From NCBI GenBank assembly GCA_034439915.1, contig JAWXBI010000189.1, positions 1 through 15,968 of the forward strand: a stretch of DNA of 15,968 nucleotides. The letters run 5' to 3'. Made by a program: the position numbers and the translations under genes. Below are positions 7,585 to 15,166 of the stretch, one piece after another. This DNA is from JADJLQ01 sp034439915. Its GTDB lineage: Bacteria > Bacteroidota > Bacteroidia > Chitinophagales > Saprospiraceae. Each line of letters begins with the position of its first letter. The first letter of the stretch is position 1. The notes beneath the pieces are model-generated. The model worked only from the letters and a program-made list of their open reading frames with translations, was not told where the DNA came from and searched no databases.

Positions 7585-7976
7585 TTATGTCGTTTTCGGT
7601 TCTGCAATTTCGAGATCTCGACAAATCTTACCAAAGCCTTTGAATAAATTGATATGACCAAATAACCAAAGAAAGAAAAGTTGGTTTGCAGATTTGATGG
7701 ATGTTCCCCGTAAAACCCAAAGCGCCAATACACCCATTATGAAATTGGCAAGGGTGCCCGCAGCAGCAATAGCTCTGGATGCCAACACCAAAACTCCGGC
7801 TGGATCATATTGCAGATAGGTATTGGTTAACTGGATGATTTTTGCACGAATCAATAATGCCATTCCTCCATGTCCGAGTCCCTCATGGACAAATTGGGTG
7901 AACAAGTAAGCAATAATAGTAATGGACAGAAGGGTTAAAACGTCAATGTTTGTTTTGGAATAATCCTGGGCTCCAT
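7585..7976 (-). pseudogene. Broken M50-like membrane zinc metalloprotease
   Basis: The longest open piece (7905-7585, starting at a TTG) encodes FTQFVHEGLGHGGMALL..., with HEGLGH as an HEXXH zinc motif inside a hydrophobic segment, then a second membrane region (AAAGTLANFIMGVLALWVL) and LFFLWLFGHINLF, as in small M50-type membrane proteases. The frame is open further upstream (...DVLTLLSITIIAYLFTQ) but has no start codon. An ATG at 7976 in another frame gives MEPRIIPKQTLTF and then a stop in a TTTTAA run. Adding one T at 7937-7940 would join both halves without a break, so a one-base deletion (or a sequencing error) is likely. The C-terminal half is also missing: after residues HINLFKGFG the sequence loses family character and stops. 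The upstream frame can be followed back to an ATG at 8036, two bases past the MFS stop, which suggests former cotranscription with that gene. Confidence 0.65.
7610..7621. repeat. Perfect 12-base palindrome at the M50 breakpoint
   Basis: TCGAGATCTCGA lies within the last codons of the broken M50-like frame, just where resemblance to the family ends. It may mark a recombination or insertion point. Confidence 0.4.
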
Positions 7977-8037
7977 GGTTGTCAGGGTAAGGTCATTCTG
8001 AATATCAAATAAAATTGTAATGCTGAATTCATCCATT

Positions 8038-9276
8038 TCAATATTCCAATTTACGCAAAGATGGGGCCTTAAACCAGGTGGTGAGCACAACCAATAAAGT
8101 CATCCCCCCTCCAAAAACGACTGAAGGCACCAGGCCAAACATTTTTGCTGCAAGGCCACTTTCAAATTGCCCGAATTCATTAGAAGAATTAACAAACATC
8201 GAATTGACCGACATCACCCTCCCTTTGATTTCATTGGGAGTTTTGAGTTGGACAATGGTGCCCCTCACGATGGCGCTGATCCCATCCAGCATACCGCTGA
8301 GAAACAGGGCAGTAAAAGAAATTAAATAAGAGCGGGATAATGCAAACACAATAATGGAAACCCCAAAACCGGCCACCGCCAGCAGCAGGATTTTGCCCTG
8401 GTTCCTCCTCAGCGGGGAAAGGGTGAGTGCAGTTACTGTAATCATTGATCCGATATCGGTAGCTGCATTTAACCATCCGAATGCGGTAGGACCTACATTT
8501 AAAATATCCTTAGCAAAGGCGGGGATCATAGCCACCGCCCCTCCAAACAATACCGCAAAAAGATCCAGCGTCATGCAGGCCAATAAATCTTTGGTATTCA
8601 TTACAAAAGAAAGCCCCTCCTTGACGCTGCTCCAGGTGGTAGCATGTCTTTTTGATTCGGGGATTGGTTTCGGGGTAATTTTCCATAATACGATACAAGC
8701 CGCAGCGATCGATAAAAAGGAAATCAACAAAGCCCCTTTCACCGCAATAGCCGCAATCAGGAACCCTCCGGCAGCATGCCCGATAATCGAAGAAATCAAC
8801 CAGGTGCCGCTGCTCCATGTGATGGCATTGGGTAAGATATTAAAAGGTATCAATTGACCCAGGAGAGCCTGAAAAGCCGAACCGGAAAAAGCCCGTATAG
8901 CACCGGTCAGGAAGATTAAAATGTATATACCGGCAATCCAGGTGCGTTCCAATGCATGAGATTGAATCAGGGTCGTTGATAATAAAAACATTAAAAAGGT
9001 AACCAGGCTGTAAAGCATAACCGATTTTTTGAGGATACCGGTTCGTTCATGATTATCGATCACGTGGCCGGCGTACAAAGCCAATCCCACCGCCGGTATG
9101 ACTTCCGCCAGACCAATCAAACCGATTGCAAAAGGATCCCGTGTAGTTTCATACAACCACCAGGCCACGACGGTGGACATCATACGCAGGCCGGTAATAA
9201 ATAATAACCTGCCTATAATAAAATACCGGAATTCTGTTATTCGCAACGCGGCGAATGGGTCATGCTGGATGCTCAA
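8038..9276 (-). CDS. MFS transporter, EntS-like exporter family
   Basis: A 412-residue inner-membrane protein with about twelve hydrophobic segments and the N-terminal pattern HDPFAALRITEFRYFIIGRLLF typical of the MFS_3/EntS-like branch. A motif-A-like loop YAGHVIDNHERTG lies between TM2 and TM3 (Gly70, Asp74, Arg78). Members export siderophores, macrolides or other small molecules; the substrate cannot be told. The start is TTG: an in-frame stop lies three codons upstream (TGA-GCC-AGA-TTG) and the first in-frame ATG would remove most of TM1. A perfect TAATTTTG element ends seven bases before it. The broken M50-like gene follows directly downstream. Confidence 0.88.
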   Translation of the reverse strand: MSIQHDPFAALRITEFRYFIIGRLLFITGLRMMSTVVAWWLYETTRDPFAIGLIGLAEVIPAVGLALYAGHVIDNHERTGILKKSVMLYSLVTFLMFLLSTTLIQSHALERTWIAGIYILIFLTGAIRAFSGSAFQALLGQLIPFNILPNAITWSSGTWLISSIIGHAAGGFLIAAIAVKGALLISFLSIAAACIVLWKITPKPIPESKRHATTWSSVKEGLSFVMNTKDLLACMTLDLFAVLFGGAVAMIPAFAKDILNVGPTAFGWLNAATDIGSMITVTALTLSPLRRNQGKILLLAVAGFGVSIIVFALSRSYLISFTALFLSGMLDGISAIVRGTIVQLKTPNEIKGRVMSVNSMFVNSSNEFGQFESGLAAKMFGLVPSVVFGGGMTLLVVLTTWFKAPSLRKLEY

Positions 9277-9283
9277 TCTGGCT

Positions 9284-9291
9284 CAAAATTA
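9284..9291 (-). promoter_or_regulatory. -7 element (TAATTTTG) of the MFS gene
   Basis: This is an exact match to TAnnTTTG on the reverse strand, ending seven bases before the TTG start codon. The -33 region has only T-rich partial matches (TTTTC). It implies a very short or absent leader. Confidence 0.45.
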
Positions 9292-9407
9292 GAAATGAAT
9301 CCCGAATCGGCTGAAAATTGATCAGGTCAACCGTTGAATATTTTTTGATTATTCCTAAATGGCTTTTTATATCTTCACTACATTAAATAATTACAGTTTC
9401 CAAACGT

Positions 9408-10541
9408 ATGTCAAAACTCTTTCAATGCGCCCCGATACTCCTTTTTTTATCGCTGGTGTCATGTAAATCCAAGGAAACACCAGAATCTCCCTCAGCCATG
9501 TCACCATTTACTCATGAAATGATCGCTATATCTCATTTTGGAATGATAAACACGGATTCGGTATCCCTGTATACCATCAAAAATCAACATGGGATGAAGG
9601 TTTCGGTTACCAACTATGGTGCCACGATTACACAACTCATCGTTCCGGACCGCAATGGCTATCCGGGAGATGTGGTACTTGGATTTGATTCATTGTCCGC
9701 TATTACCCGGCCGGGTAACCCGTTTTTTGGATGTGTGGCAGGACGATATGCCAACCGAATAGCTAAAGCAAGTTTTGCCCTGAATGGGAAAAAATACCAA
9801 CTTTTTGCCAACAATGGTAAAAATGCACTTCATGGTGGTAAACGGGGCTTTGATAAAATGATTTGGAAGACCCAAAGCCATACTGACAGCAGTGTAACTT
9901 TATCTTACCTCAGTGTGGATGGCGAAGAAGGATACCCTGGGAACCTGCAATCGGAAGTCACCTACTCCCTAACTTCAGACAATCGGCTCCAGATTATCTA
10001 CCGGGCTACTACCGATCAACCGACACCGATCAACCTGACAAATCATGCCTATTTTAATCTTTCTGCCGGCCAGGACAGCGTGATCCTGGGACATGAGCTT
10101 CACCTGAATGCAGACCGATATACCCCGGTAAATGATGAACTGATTCCAACAGGAGTATTAGCAGAAGTAAAAAATACCCCCATGGATTTTACTACGGCAA
10201 AAACTATAGGTAAAGATATTGCTATGGTTAAAGGAGGGTACGATCACAATTATGTGCTGAATAAACCCGGCGAATTAGGGGGTACGGTCTATCATCCCGG
10301 TAGTGGAAGGTTGATGACGTTTTATACCAGTCAGCCTGGTGTCCAGTTTTATACCGGTAATTTTTTGAGCGGAAAATTTACCGATACCAAGGATGGCCGC
10401 CAATATATGAAACATGCCGGTTTTTGTCTGGAGACCCAGCATTTCCCGGATTCCCCCAACCAACCAGAGTTCCCATCAACTGTGCTTAATCCCGGGGAAA
10501 CCTATTTACAAACTACCGCCTACGCCTTTTCAATAAAATAA
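9408..10541 (+). CDS. galM: Aldose 1-epimerase (mutarotase), exported lipoprotein
   Basis: A 377-residue GalM-family enzyme that interconverts alpha and beta anomers of aldoses. Residues 1-19 are a lipoprotein signal with lipobox LVSC (Cys19), so it should be anchored in the envelope and act on sugars outside the cytoplasm. Family motifs in order: GCVAGRYANRIAKASF (108-123), LHGG (141-144), TPINLTNHAYFNLSAG (206-221) with the probable acid His213, YDHNYVL (278-284), and CLETQHFPDSPNQPEFP (340-356) with the probable base Glu342. All key residues look intact and the length is normal for the lipoprotein form. The gene is monocistronic and converges with the S51 peptidase gene across 13 bases. 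Confidence 0.93.
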   Translation: MSKLFQCAPILLFLSLVSCKSKETPESPSAMSPFTHEMIAISHFGMINTDSVSLYTIKNQHGMKVSVTNYGATITQLIVPDRNGYPGDVVLGFDSLSAITRPGNPFFGCVAGRYANRIAKASFALNGKKYQLFANNGKNALHGGKRGFDKMIWKTQSHTDSSVTLSYLSVDGEEGYPGNLQSEVTYSLTSDNRLQIIYRATTDQPTPINLTNHAYFNLSAGQDSVILGHELHLNADRYTPVNDELIPTGVLAEVKNTPMDFTTAKTIGKDIAMVKGGYDHNYVLNKPGELGGTVYHPGSGRLMTFYTSQPGVQFYTGNFLSGKFTDTKDGRQYMKHAGFCLETQHFPDSPNQPEFPSTVLNPGETYLQTTAYAFSIK

Positions 10542-10554
10542 TTAGGTTAGGTGT

Positions 10555-11193
10555 TTAAAGAATTTCCCGATGCTGGTTTTGCAGGATAATAGCCTGATCA
10601 TCTTTTAACTCATAAACGACATAACCTTCTCCTTGTATTTTTTGAGAGGTATTCTTTGCTCCTTCCTTAAAATCCGGGTGATTGATATGGGGCACAACGG
10701 TAAAAGGACATAACCCAAGACCCTCCTCGATTAATGCTGGTGCATCATTCGGATCGTCGCCCATAGCTTCGAAATACCGAATGGATGGCCCCGCTACTAC
10801 TGCGCCTGCACTCCAACCGGCATAAACCTTGCCCTGATCTACCAGGTCCTTAATTATTTTATCCGCTCCGGATTCCCGGAGAATCCACCGTAGATAATAG
10901 GTATGGCCACCTCCGACCCAAATCACATCTTTGTCGTTGAGCGTATCATATAAACCATCCTGTCCATCAGTCCACAGCCGGAGATCTACAACTGCCAGGG
11001 AAAACCCCTGATCCGAGATACTCTGGCGAATACCCCCTAGCCAGGATTCAGAACCAGGAATAATATCCGCAGCATTTTCGATCAGCCCAATCCTGATTTC
11101 ATTGACCGGTTTACCGGTGAGTTTGGTCAATGCTTCATAATGATGCCAGGAGAGCCTAAGGGAATACAGAAATAATTTAATTTCTTTTGACAT
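10555..11193 (-). CDS. Peptidase S51 family protein (PepE-like)
   Basis: A 212-residue protein of the S51 dipeptidase E/cyanophycinase-like family, with a class-I-glutamine-amidotransferase-like fold. The nucleophile elbow GWSAGAVVAGPSIR gives Ser128, WVGGGHTYYLRW (92-103) forms the oxyanion-side loop, and VPHINHPDF supplies His169 as probable catalytic His. The acidic third member is less clear (Asp146 or Asp147 in GDDPNDA). PepE hydrolyses Asp-X dipeptides, but this paralogue's specificity is not shown. It has no signal peptide, so it is cytoplasmic. It lies 47 bases downstream of the PaiB-like gene on the same strand and is probably cotranscribed. Confidence 0.88.
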   Translation of the reverse strand: MSKEIKLFLYSLRLSWHHYEALTKLTGKPVNEIRIGLIENAADIIPGSESWLGGIRQSISDQGFSLAVVDLRLWTDGQDGLYDTLNDKDVIWVGGGHTYYLRWILRESGADKIIKDLVDQGKVYAGWSAGAVVAGPSIRYFEAMGDDPNDAPALIEEGLGLCPFTVVPHINHPDFKEGAKNTSQKIQGEGYVVYELKDDQAIILQNQHREIL

Positions 11194-11240
11194 GAGATTT
11201 AGTTTTACCGGACAAGATTAAAAGAGTGGGATTTAGCGAT

Positions 11241-11855
11241 TCATTTTATTTGTTCCATAATTTCAGCGAGTTGTATGGCCTGGGGTTTTCCGGAATTTTT
11301 TAATTCGTTTATGATAGTTAAAAAATCCTCTTCATTCCGGTTTTGGCTTAATTTAAAAGAGGCTTCTTTGCGGTTTATTTGGATTTCAAATCCAACTATA
11401 CCGTTTATTTGATTTTGTACAGGAACCGGCAGTTGATCCAGGGAAACCGGGTTCCTGGAATCTTTTTCATATTTATCGGTCAATCGTCGAAGTGATTCTT
11501 TCAAATCCTCTCCTTCCAGGATGCTGAGTTCTCCCGAAATGTGTACACTCATATAATTCCAGGTTGGTACATTGGGGTGATTGTACCATGAAGAAGAAAT
11601 ATAATGATGGATTGGGGATAAAAAAACAGCCAGGACTTGTGGATGACTTGCCCAGGAATGCCATTGCGGATTGGCCTTGCTGATATGGCCCCGGAGTACC
11701 GATTTGCCCAGGGTATTGATTTCCAACTCCATCGGGATATGGGTCGCCAGCGGGTAGGAGGATCCTGCGGATATCAAGGTGCCGAAACTATAGTCCCTTA
11801 AGAACTGATCAATGAGTTTTTCATCATCAATCTTATAATAGGATGGAGTATGCAA
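11241..11855 (-). CDS. PaiB-like FMN-binding protein
   Basis: A 204-residue member of the PaiB family (FMN-binding split barrel; annotated as a negative transcriptional regulator after Bacillus PaiB). Signatures: YPLATHIPMELE (34-45), LRGHISKANPQW (54-65) and SSWYNHPNVPTWNYMSVH (88-105). Regulatory activity is uncertain; many members are more likely flavin-dependent or haem/FMN-binding enzymes. The start is TTG at 11855, giving the expected (M)HTPSYYKIDDEK; no ATG or GTG fits better. Upstream gene of a two-gene unit with the S51 peptidase. Confidence 0.9.
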   Translation of the reverse strand: MHTPSYYKIDDEKLIDQFLRDYSFGTLISAGSSYPLATHIPMELEINTLGKSVLRGHISKANPQWHSWASHPQVLAVFLSPIHHYISSSWYNHPNVPTWNYMSVHISGELSILEGEDLKESLRRLTDKYEKDSRNPVSLDQLPVPVQNQINGIVGFEIQINRKEASFKLSQNRNEEDFLTIINELKNSGKPQAIQLAEIMEQIK

Positions 11856-11868
11856 AAGTATTTTTATT

Positions 11869-11876
11869 CAAAGGTA
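11869..11876 (-). promoter_or_regulatory. -7 element (TACCTTTG) of the paiB-like gene
   Basis: An exact match to TAnnTTTG on the reverse strand, 13 bases before the TTG start. A second exact match, TACTTTTG, overlaps the start codon itself and so would initiate inside the gene; the upstream one is the better candidate. No -33 TTTG at the expected spacing. Confidence 0.4.
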
Positions 11877-12168
11877 TAGTTACTTTAATACAAATTAAAT
11901 TGCTGATTGGATTATTGAATTTTTGTAAAAAGGATTTTAAGGGTCACGAGGGCCTGAAAATCAATTCTCTGCCAGATCTAACCCCTAATAAAGCCAGTGG
12001 ACCTGCAAGGGATGAATAGATTTTACTTCGATTGTATCATTCCTGAAATACTGTATAGACCGGAGCAATGGAAAGTATGATCTGGATCATTTTTGGGTAT
12101 GACCTTCAGCCGGCTATTTAGTGTGGTCACCTGGTAAATTTGTTGTTACAATACATCAACCATTTACC

Positions 12169-12777
12169 ATGAATACCTCAATTATTTTATGGGTCAATAG
12201 AATCAAAATGCATTTGTATCTGATCTTTTTTCTTTTTTTTGTTGCCTTATCCACCCATGCTCAAAATAGGTGGAGCCTGACCCTTCGGCCGGCAGTAGAT
12301 CTGGCCACCCGCAATCTGGGCACTACAGAGCTCAATACGGGCTTTGGAATAGAAGGCACATTTTCGTATAGGTTTATGCCGCATCTTTCGGCTTTTACCG
12401 GATGGGGGTGGAACAAGTTTTCTGCCGATCAGTCGTCTTTGGGAAATAAACTTGATTTCGAAGAAACAGGTTATACCCTGGGCCTATTATTTATACATCC
12501 CATCACAAATTCAGGGATACAATTCCTGCTGGGGGGCGGAGGCATATACAAACATTTAGAAGTGGAAAATAATACCGGAGAAATCATTGCCGATTCGGGT
12601 CATGGGCTGGGTTGGCAGGTCGAAGGAGGACTCTCCGTTGGGCTGGGAAACAAGTTCAGTTTAATGCCATCAATTCGTTATCAGGCTTTGTCCAGAGAAC
12701 TTAAACTCAATACATCAAATATCCCTGTCGACCTGAATTATATTTCACTGGGGTTGGGATTATCCTGGAGGTTTTGA
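12169..12777 (+). CDS. Outer-membrane beta-barrel protein
   Basis: A roughly 200-residue secreted barrel. The h-region MHLYLIFFLFFVALSTHA followed by Gln-Asn marks a signal peptide cut. The mature part has alternating strands (SLTLRPAVDLATRN, YRFMPHLSAFTGWGW, FLLGGGGIYKHLEV, GLGWQVEGGLSVGLG) and a C-terminal strand ending in Phe (ISLGLGLSWRF), as expected for assembly by BAM. It resembles small eight-strand OmpA/OprF-like or PorT-like barrels; the function is unknown. The frame opens with a GTG at 12121. I prefer the ATG at 12169 because it supplies Arg and Lys before the hydrophobic core; the ATG at 12208 is possible. It is flanked by about 300 bases of non-coding DNA upstream in which no gene is evident. 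Confidence 0.7.
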   Translation: MNTSIILWVNRIKMHLYLIFFLFFVALSTHAQNRWSLTLRPAVDLATRNLGTTELNTGFGIEGTFSYRFMPHLSAFTGWGWNKFSADQSSLGNKLDFEETGYTLGLLFIHPITNSGIQFLLGGGGIYKHLEVENNTGEIIADSGHGLGWQVEGGLSVGLGNKFSLMPSIRYQALSRELKLNTSNIPVDLNYISLGLGLSWRF

Positions 12778-12897
12778 TTGTTCGTTAGATAAAAGTCGGA
12801 TTTGGTTTTCCATGTTCCCTGGTTGTGTCCCTTTCATTACGGCTTAATTTGAATTGTTTAAAAGCCATAAATAATTCTGAGTAGTTTACACAGGATT

Positions 12898-13506
12898 ATG
12901 ATCGACCATATAGTAATAGGGGCACCGGAATTGGCGATGGGTATAAATTATGTTTTCGATAAAACAAAATTTCGTGCCGTTTTGGGTGGTCAACATATAC
13001 AATGGAATACAGAGAATGCTTTATTGTCCCTGGGGGAAGATATCTATCTGGAAGTAATCTCACCACAACCTGGCCGTATTGCCAGTCCCCCATTTGAAAC
13101 TTTGTCTGCCCTGCGTTTACCACAAACAATCACCTGGGCAGCAAAAACAGAAGATATCCTGGGCACAGCAAATTGTTTGACCCATCTCCATATAAGGCAT
13201 AGTGGGGTAATAGATGGGTCGAGGTTAAAAAAAGATGGAAGCCAACTAAACTGGAAGATATTATTTCCTGAAAATAATTTTGGAGGGGTATTTCCTTTTT
13301 TTATCCAATGGGACCGGGAGAACATGCATCCGGCTCGGGGACTTGTGCCGGGTTTGATTTTAAACCAACTCTGGCTATATCACAATCAGGCGGAATTCAT
13401 CAATGAATGTTTTAAGGAATTGCAGCTGGATGTGTCCTGCATTTATTCGGAAGACCCCCACCTAAAAATTGAATTGGATGGCCCTTCGGGCAAAATTGAA
13501 TTATAA
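12898..13506 (+). CDS. Glyoxalase-like (VOC superfamily) protein
   Basis: A 202-residue cytoplasmic protein matching the Glyoxalase_3-type pattern: an N-terminal strand with DHIVIG (His4), then GGQHIQWNTENALLSLGEDIYLEVISP (30-56, with Glu52), and in the second half GGVFPFFIQWDRENMHPA (129-146). The His and Glu positions are those used for metal binding in the superfamily, so a metal enzyme is possible, but no substrate can be assigned. It converges with the fucosidase gene across 41 bases. Confidence 0.8.
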   Translation: MIDHIVIGAPELAMGINYVFDKTKFRAVLGGQHIQWNTENALLSLGEDIYLEVISPQPGRIASPPFETLSALRLPQTITWAAKTEDILGTANCLTHLHIRHSGVIDGSRLKKDGSQLNWKILFPENNFGGVFPFFIQWDRENMHPARGLVPGLILNQLWLYHNQAEFINECFKELQLDVSCIYSEDPHLKIELDGPSGKIEL

Positions 13507-13547
13507 ACCAATACACTTAGTGAATAGGTGGTGGAGGGTGGATGATA

Positions 13548-15005
13548 TTATTGCATAGTATACACCCCGATTTCGCCAATACATAAGGCTACCGGTGCTT
13601 CAAAACTAATCTTCAACGCCGTTGATTTTACCGGTCTATCCAGATGAATCAACCGGTTTGCACCAATGGTAGTGACCGCAGTCAACAACCTCCAACTGCC
13701 TTCATCCAATACCTCCACCGTTGTTTTATCTATCCGCTGCCCCAGCTTGATATTTTCCCTAAATTGAATGATATCAAAAGTGGTGCTGTTTTTAAAATGT
13801 ATTTCAATACTCGCGGAATGAATGCTATCGGGCGTGGCCCAATAAGAATATCGGTTGCCGTCGGTTAGATTTTTTACCTGGTCCGATGGGCTTCGGGTAT
13901 GGCTGGCATGGAGGGTAGCCCCATGGATAAGATTATTTTTAAATGTATTTTTTATCTGCTCCCCGAATTCTTTTAATACCCGTACATCATTGGCATGGAG
14001 TAGCCCCTCTGGTGTAGGCGCCAGGCCAAGATCCAGACAGGCCCCACGACCCACGCTTTTGAAATACAGGTCTACCAGTTGGGCGGTGGTTTTTTCTTTG
14101 CCGTCTTGTTCCGGATGATAAAACCATCCTGGCCTTAATGGTACATCACATTCGGCAGGTATCCATAATTTTCCGAATCGGGTGCCCTGACTGCTGGTGC
14201 GGGTATTGACATTACCGGGAACTGCAATTGTTCCGGTTTCTGGTTCGGGATCAAAACTCGCCCAATGGGTTTCTGCCGCAAATCCTTTTTCGTTTCCTAC
14301 CCAGCGCACATCCAGGCCTATATCACTAAAAATATTTGCACCAGGTTGTAATACCCTGGTGATTTTGTTCCAGGTATTGGTCCAATCGTAATAGGTGGTG
14401 TTGTCAATTTTCCTGGTTTCCCGGGCGCCTCCATAATACCCGTCACCCCCGTTGGCTCCATCGTGCCAACTCATAAAAAGCGGGCCATAGCTGGTATATA
14501 ATTCTTTTAGTTGGGCCCTATAAATTTCCAGGTACTCCGGTTTACCATAATTTGGATTGTTTCTATCCCAGGGTGAACAATAGATCCCGAATTTGAGTCC
14601 GGCCTTTCTGCAAGCTTGTTCCACTTCTTTTACCATGTCCCCTTTCCCACTGCGCCAGGGGCTTTTGGAAATATTATAAGGGGTCGTTTGGGTAGGCCAC
14701 AGACAAAATCCATCGTGGTGTTTGGCCACCAGGATCAAGCCTTTGAGACCGCCGGATTTGGCGGCAGCGATGATTTGATTTGCATCAAAATGCAACGGAT
14801 TAAACAAGGACGGATCTGCATCACCATATCCCCATTCTTTGTTTTCAAAAGTAGTTGGTGTAAAATGGATCAGCCCATACACTTCGGTTTCCTGCCAGGA
14901 CAGTTGACGTTCAGAAGGCAAGGCTCCATAAGATTGAAGAGGTTTTTGTGCATTGGTGTAGAGCGAATGTTCTGAAAATAAAATGAATAGGAGAAGATAG
15001 AGCAT
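13548..15005 (-). CDS. GH29 alpha-L-fucosidase with C-terminal discoidin-like module
   Basis: A 485-residue exported hydrolase that should release L-fucose from glycans. Residues 1-19 are a signal peptide (LYLLLFILF...TNA-Q). The GH29 barrel spans about 22-345: YGLIHFTPTTFENKEWG (43-59), LVAKHHDGFCLWPTQT (92-107), FGIYCSPWDRNNPNYG (139-154) and FMSWHDGANGGDGYYGG (177-193) with Asp182 as the probable nucleophile. The acid/base is not certain; Glu285 in IPAECDVPLRPGWFYHP is a candidate. The WHDGANGGDG form points to subfamily B (alpha-1,3/1,4-fucosidase). Residues about 360-485 look like an F5/8 type C (discoidin/CBM32-like) module. A TATATTTC element (15042-15049, reverse strand) 36 bases upstream may be the -7 box. 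It is periplasmic or surface-associated by inference. Confidence 0.93.
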   Translation of the reverse strand: MLYLLLFILFSEHSLYTNAQKPLQSYGALPSERQLSWQETEVYGLIHFTPTTFENKEWGYGDADPSLFNPLHFDANQIIAAAKSGGLKGLILVAKHHDGFCLWPTQTTPYNISKSPWRSGKGDMVKEVEQACRKAGLKFGIYCSPWDRNNPNYGKPEYLEIYRAQLKELYTSYGPLFMSWHDGANGGDGYYGGARETRKIDNTTYYDWTNTWNKITRVLQPGANIFSDIGLDVRWVGNEKGFAAETHWASFDPEPETGTIAVPGNVNTRTSSQGTRFGKLWIPAECDVPLRPGWFYHPEQDGKEKTTAQLVDLYFKSVGRGACLDLGLAPTPEGLLHANDVRVLKEFGEQIKNTFKNNLIHGATLHASHTRSPSDQVKNLTDGNRYSYWATPDSIHSASIEIHFKNSTTFDIIQFRENIKLGQRIDKTTVEVLDEGSWRLLTAVTTIGANRLIHLDRPVKSTALKISFEAPVALCIGEIGVYTMQ

Positions 15006-15080
15006 GAATGAATATTTGGAATTGAATGGGATGGGAATTTAGAAATATAAGTTTAAAGGATTAAAGATACACTCAAGAAA

Positions 15081-15110
15081 CGTCTCACGGAGAAACAGAG
15101 CCGCACGGTG
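15081..15110. repeat. Possible degenerate member of a dispersed repeat
   Basis: CTCACGGAGAAACAGAGCCG and the following bases resemble the simple 'cacggagacacagag' style repeats spread between genes in several Bacteroidota and other genomes. A related-looking stretch occurs at the right edge (15943-15968). Recognised by composition only; weak. Confidence 0.3.
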
Positions 15111-15154
15111 GAATTCCTTTTCCGCTAAATCCAATTTTCTCCGTTCGAAATTTT

Positions 15155-15162
15155 TATCTTTC
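15155..15162 (+). promoter_or_regulatory. Candidate -7 element (TATCTTTC) of the creatininase-family gene
   Basis: TATCTTTC matches TAnnTTTG except for the last base and ends four bases before the ATG at 15167, the same arrangement as at 1114-1126. No TTTG at 19-20 bases upstream. Confidence 0.4.
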
Positions 15163-15166
15163 TCCC

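Noticed and set aside
7442..7733. Two reverse-strand frames of 60 and 72 codons in the unexplained stretch
   Set aside because: They overlap each other and the broken M50-like frame, have implausible composition and no family pattern.
8078..8857. Forward-strand open frames of 83 and 167 codons inside the MFS gene
   Set aside because: They are antisense shadows of a clear transmembrane protein and show no independent signature.
12012..12080. 22-codon frame beginning MNRFYFDCIIPEIL before the beta-barrel gene
   Set aside because: Too short, no ribosome-binding signal or promoter, no recognised pattern.
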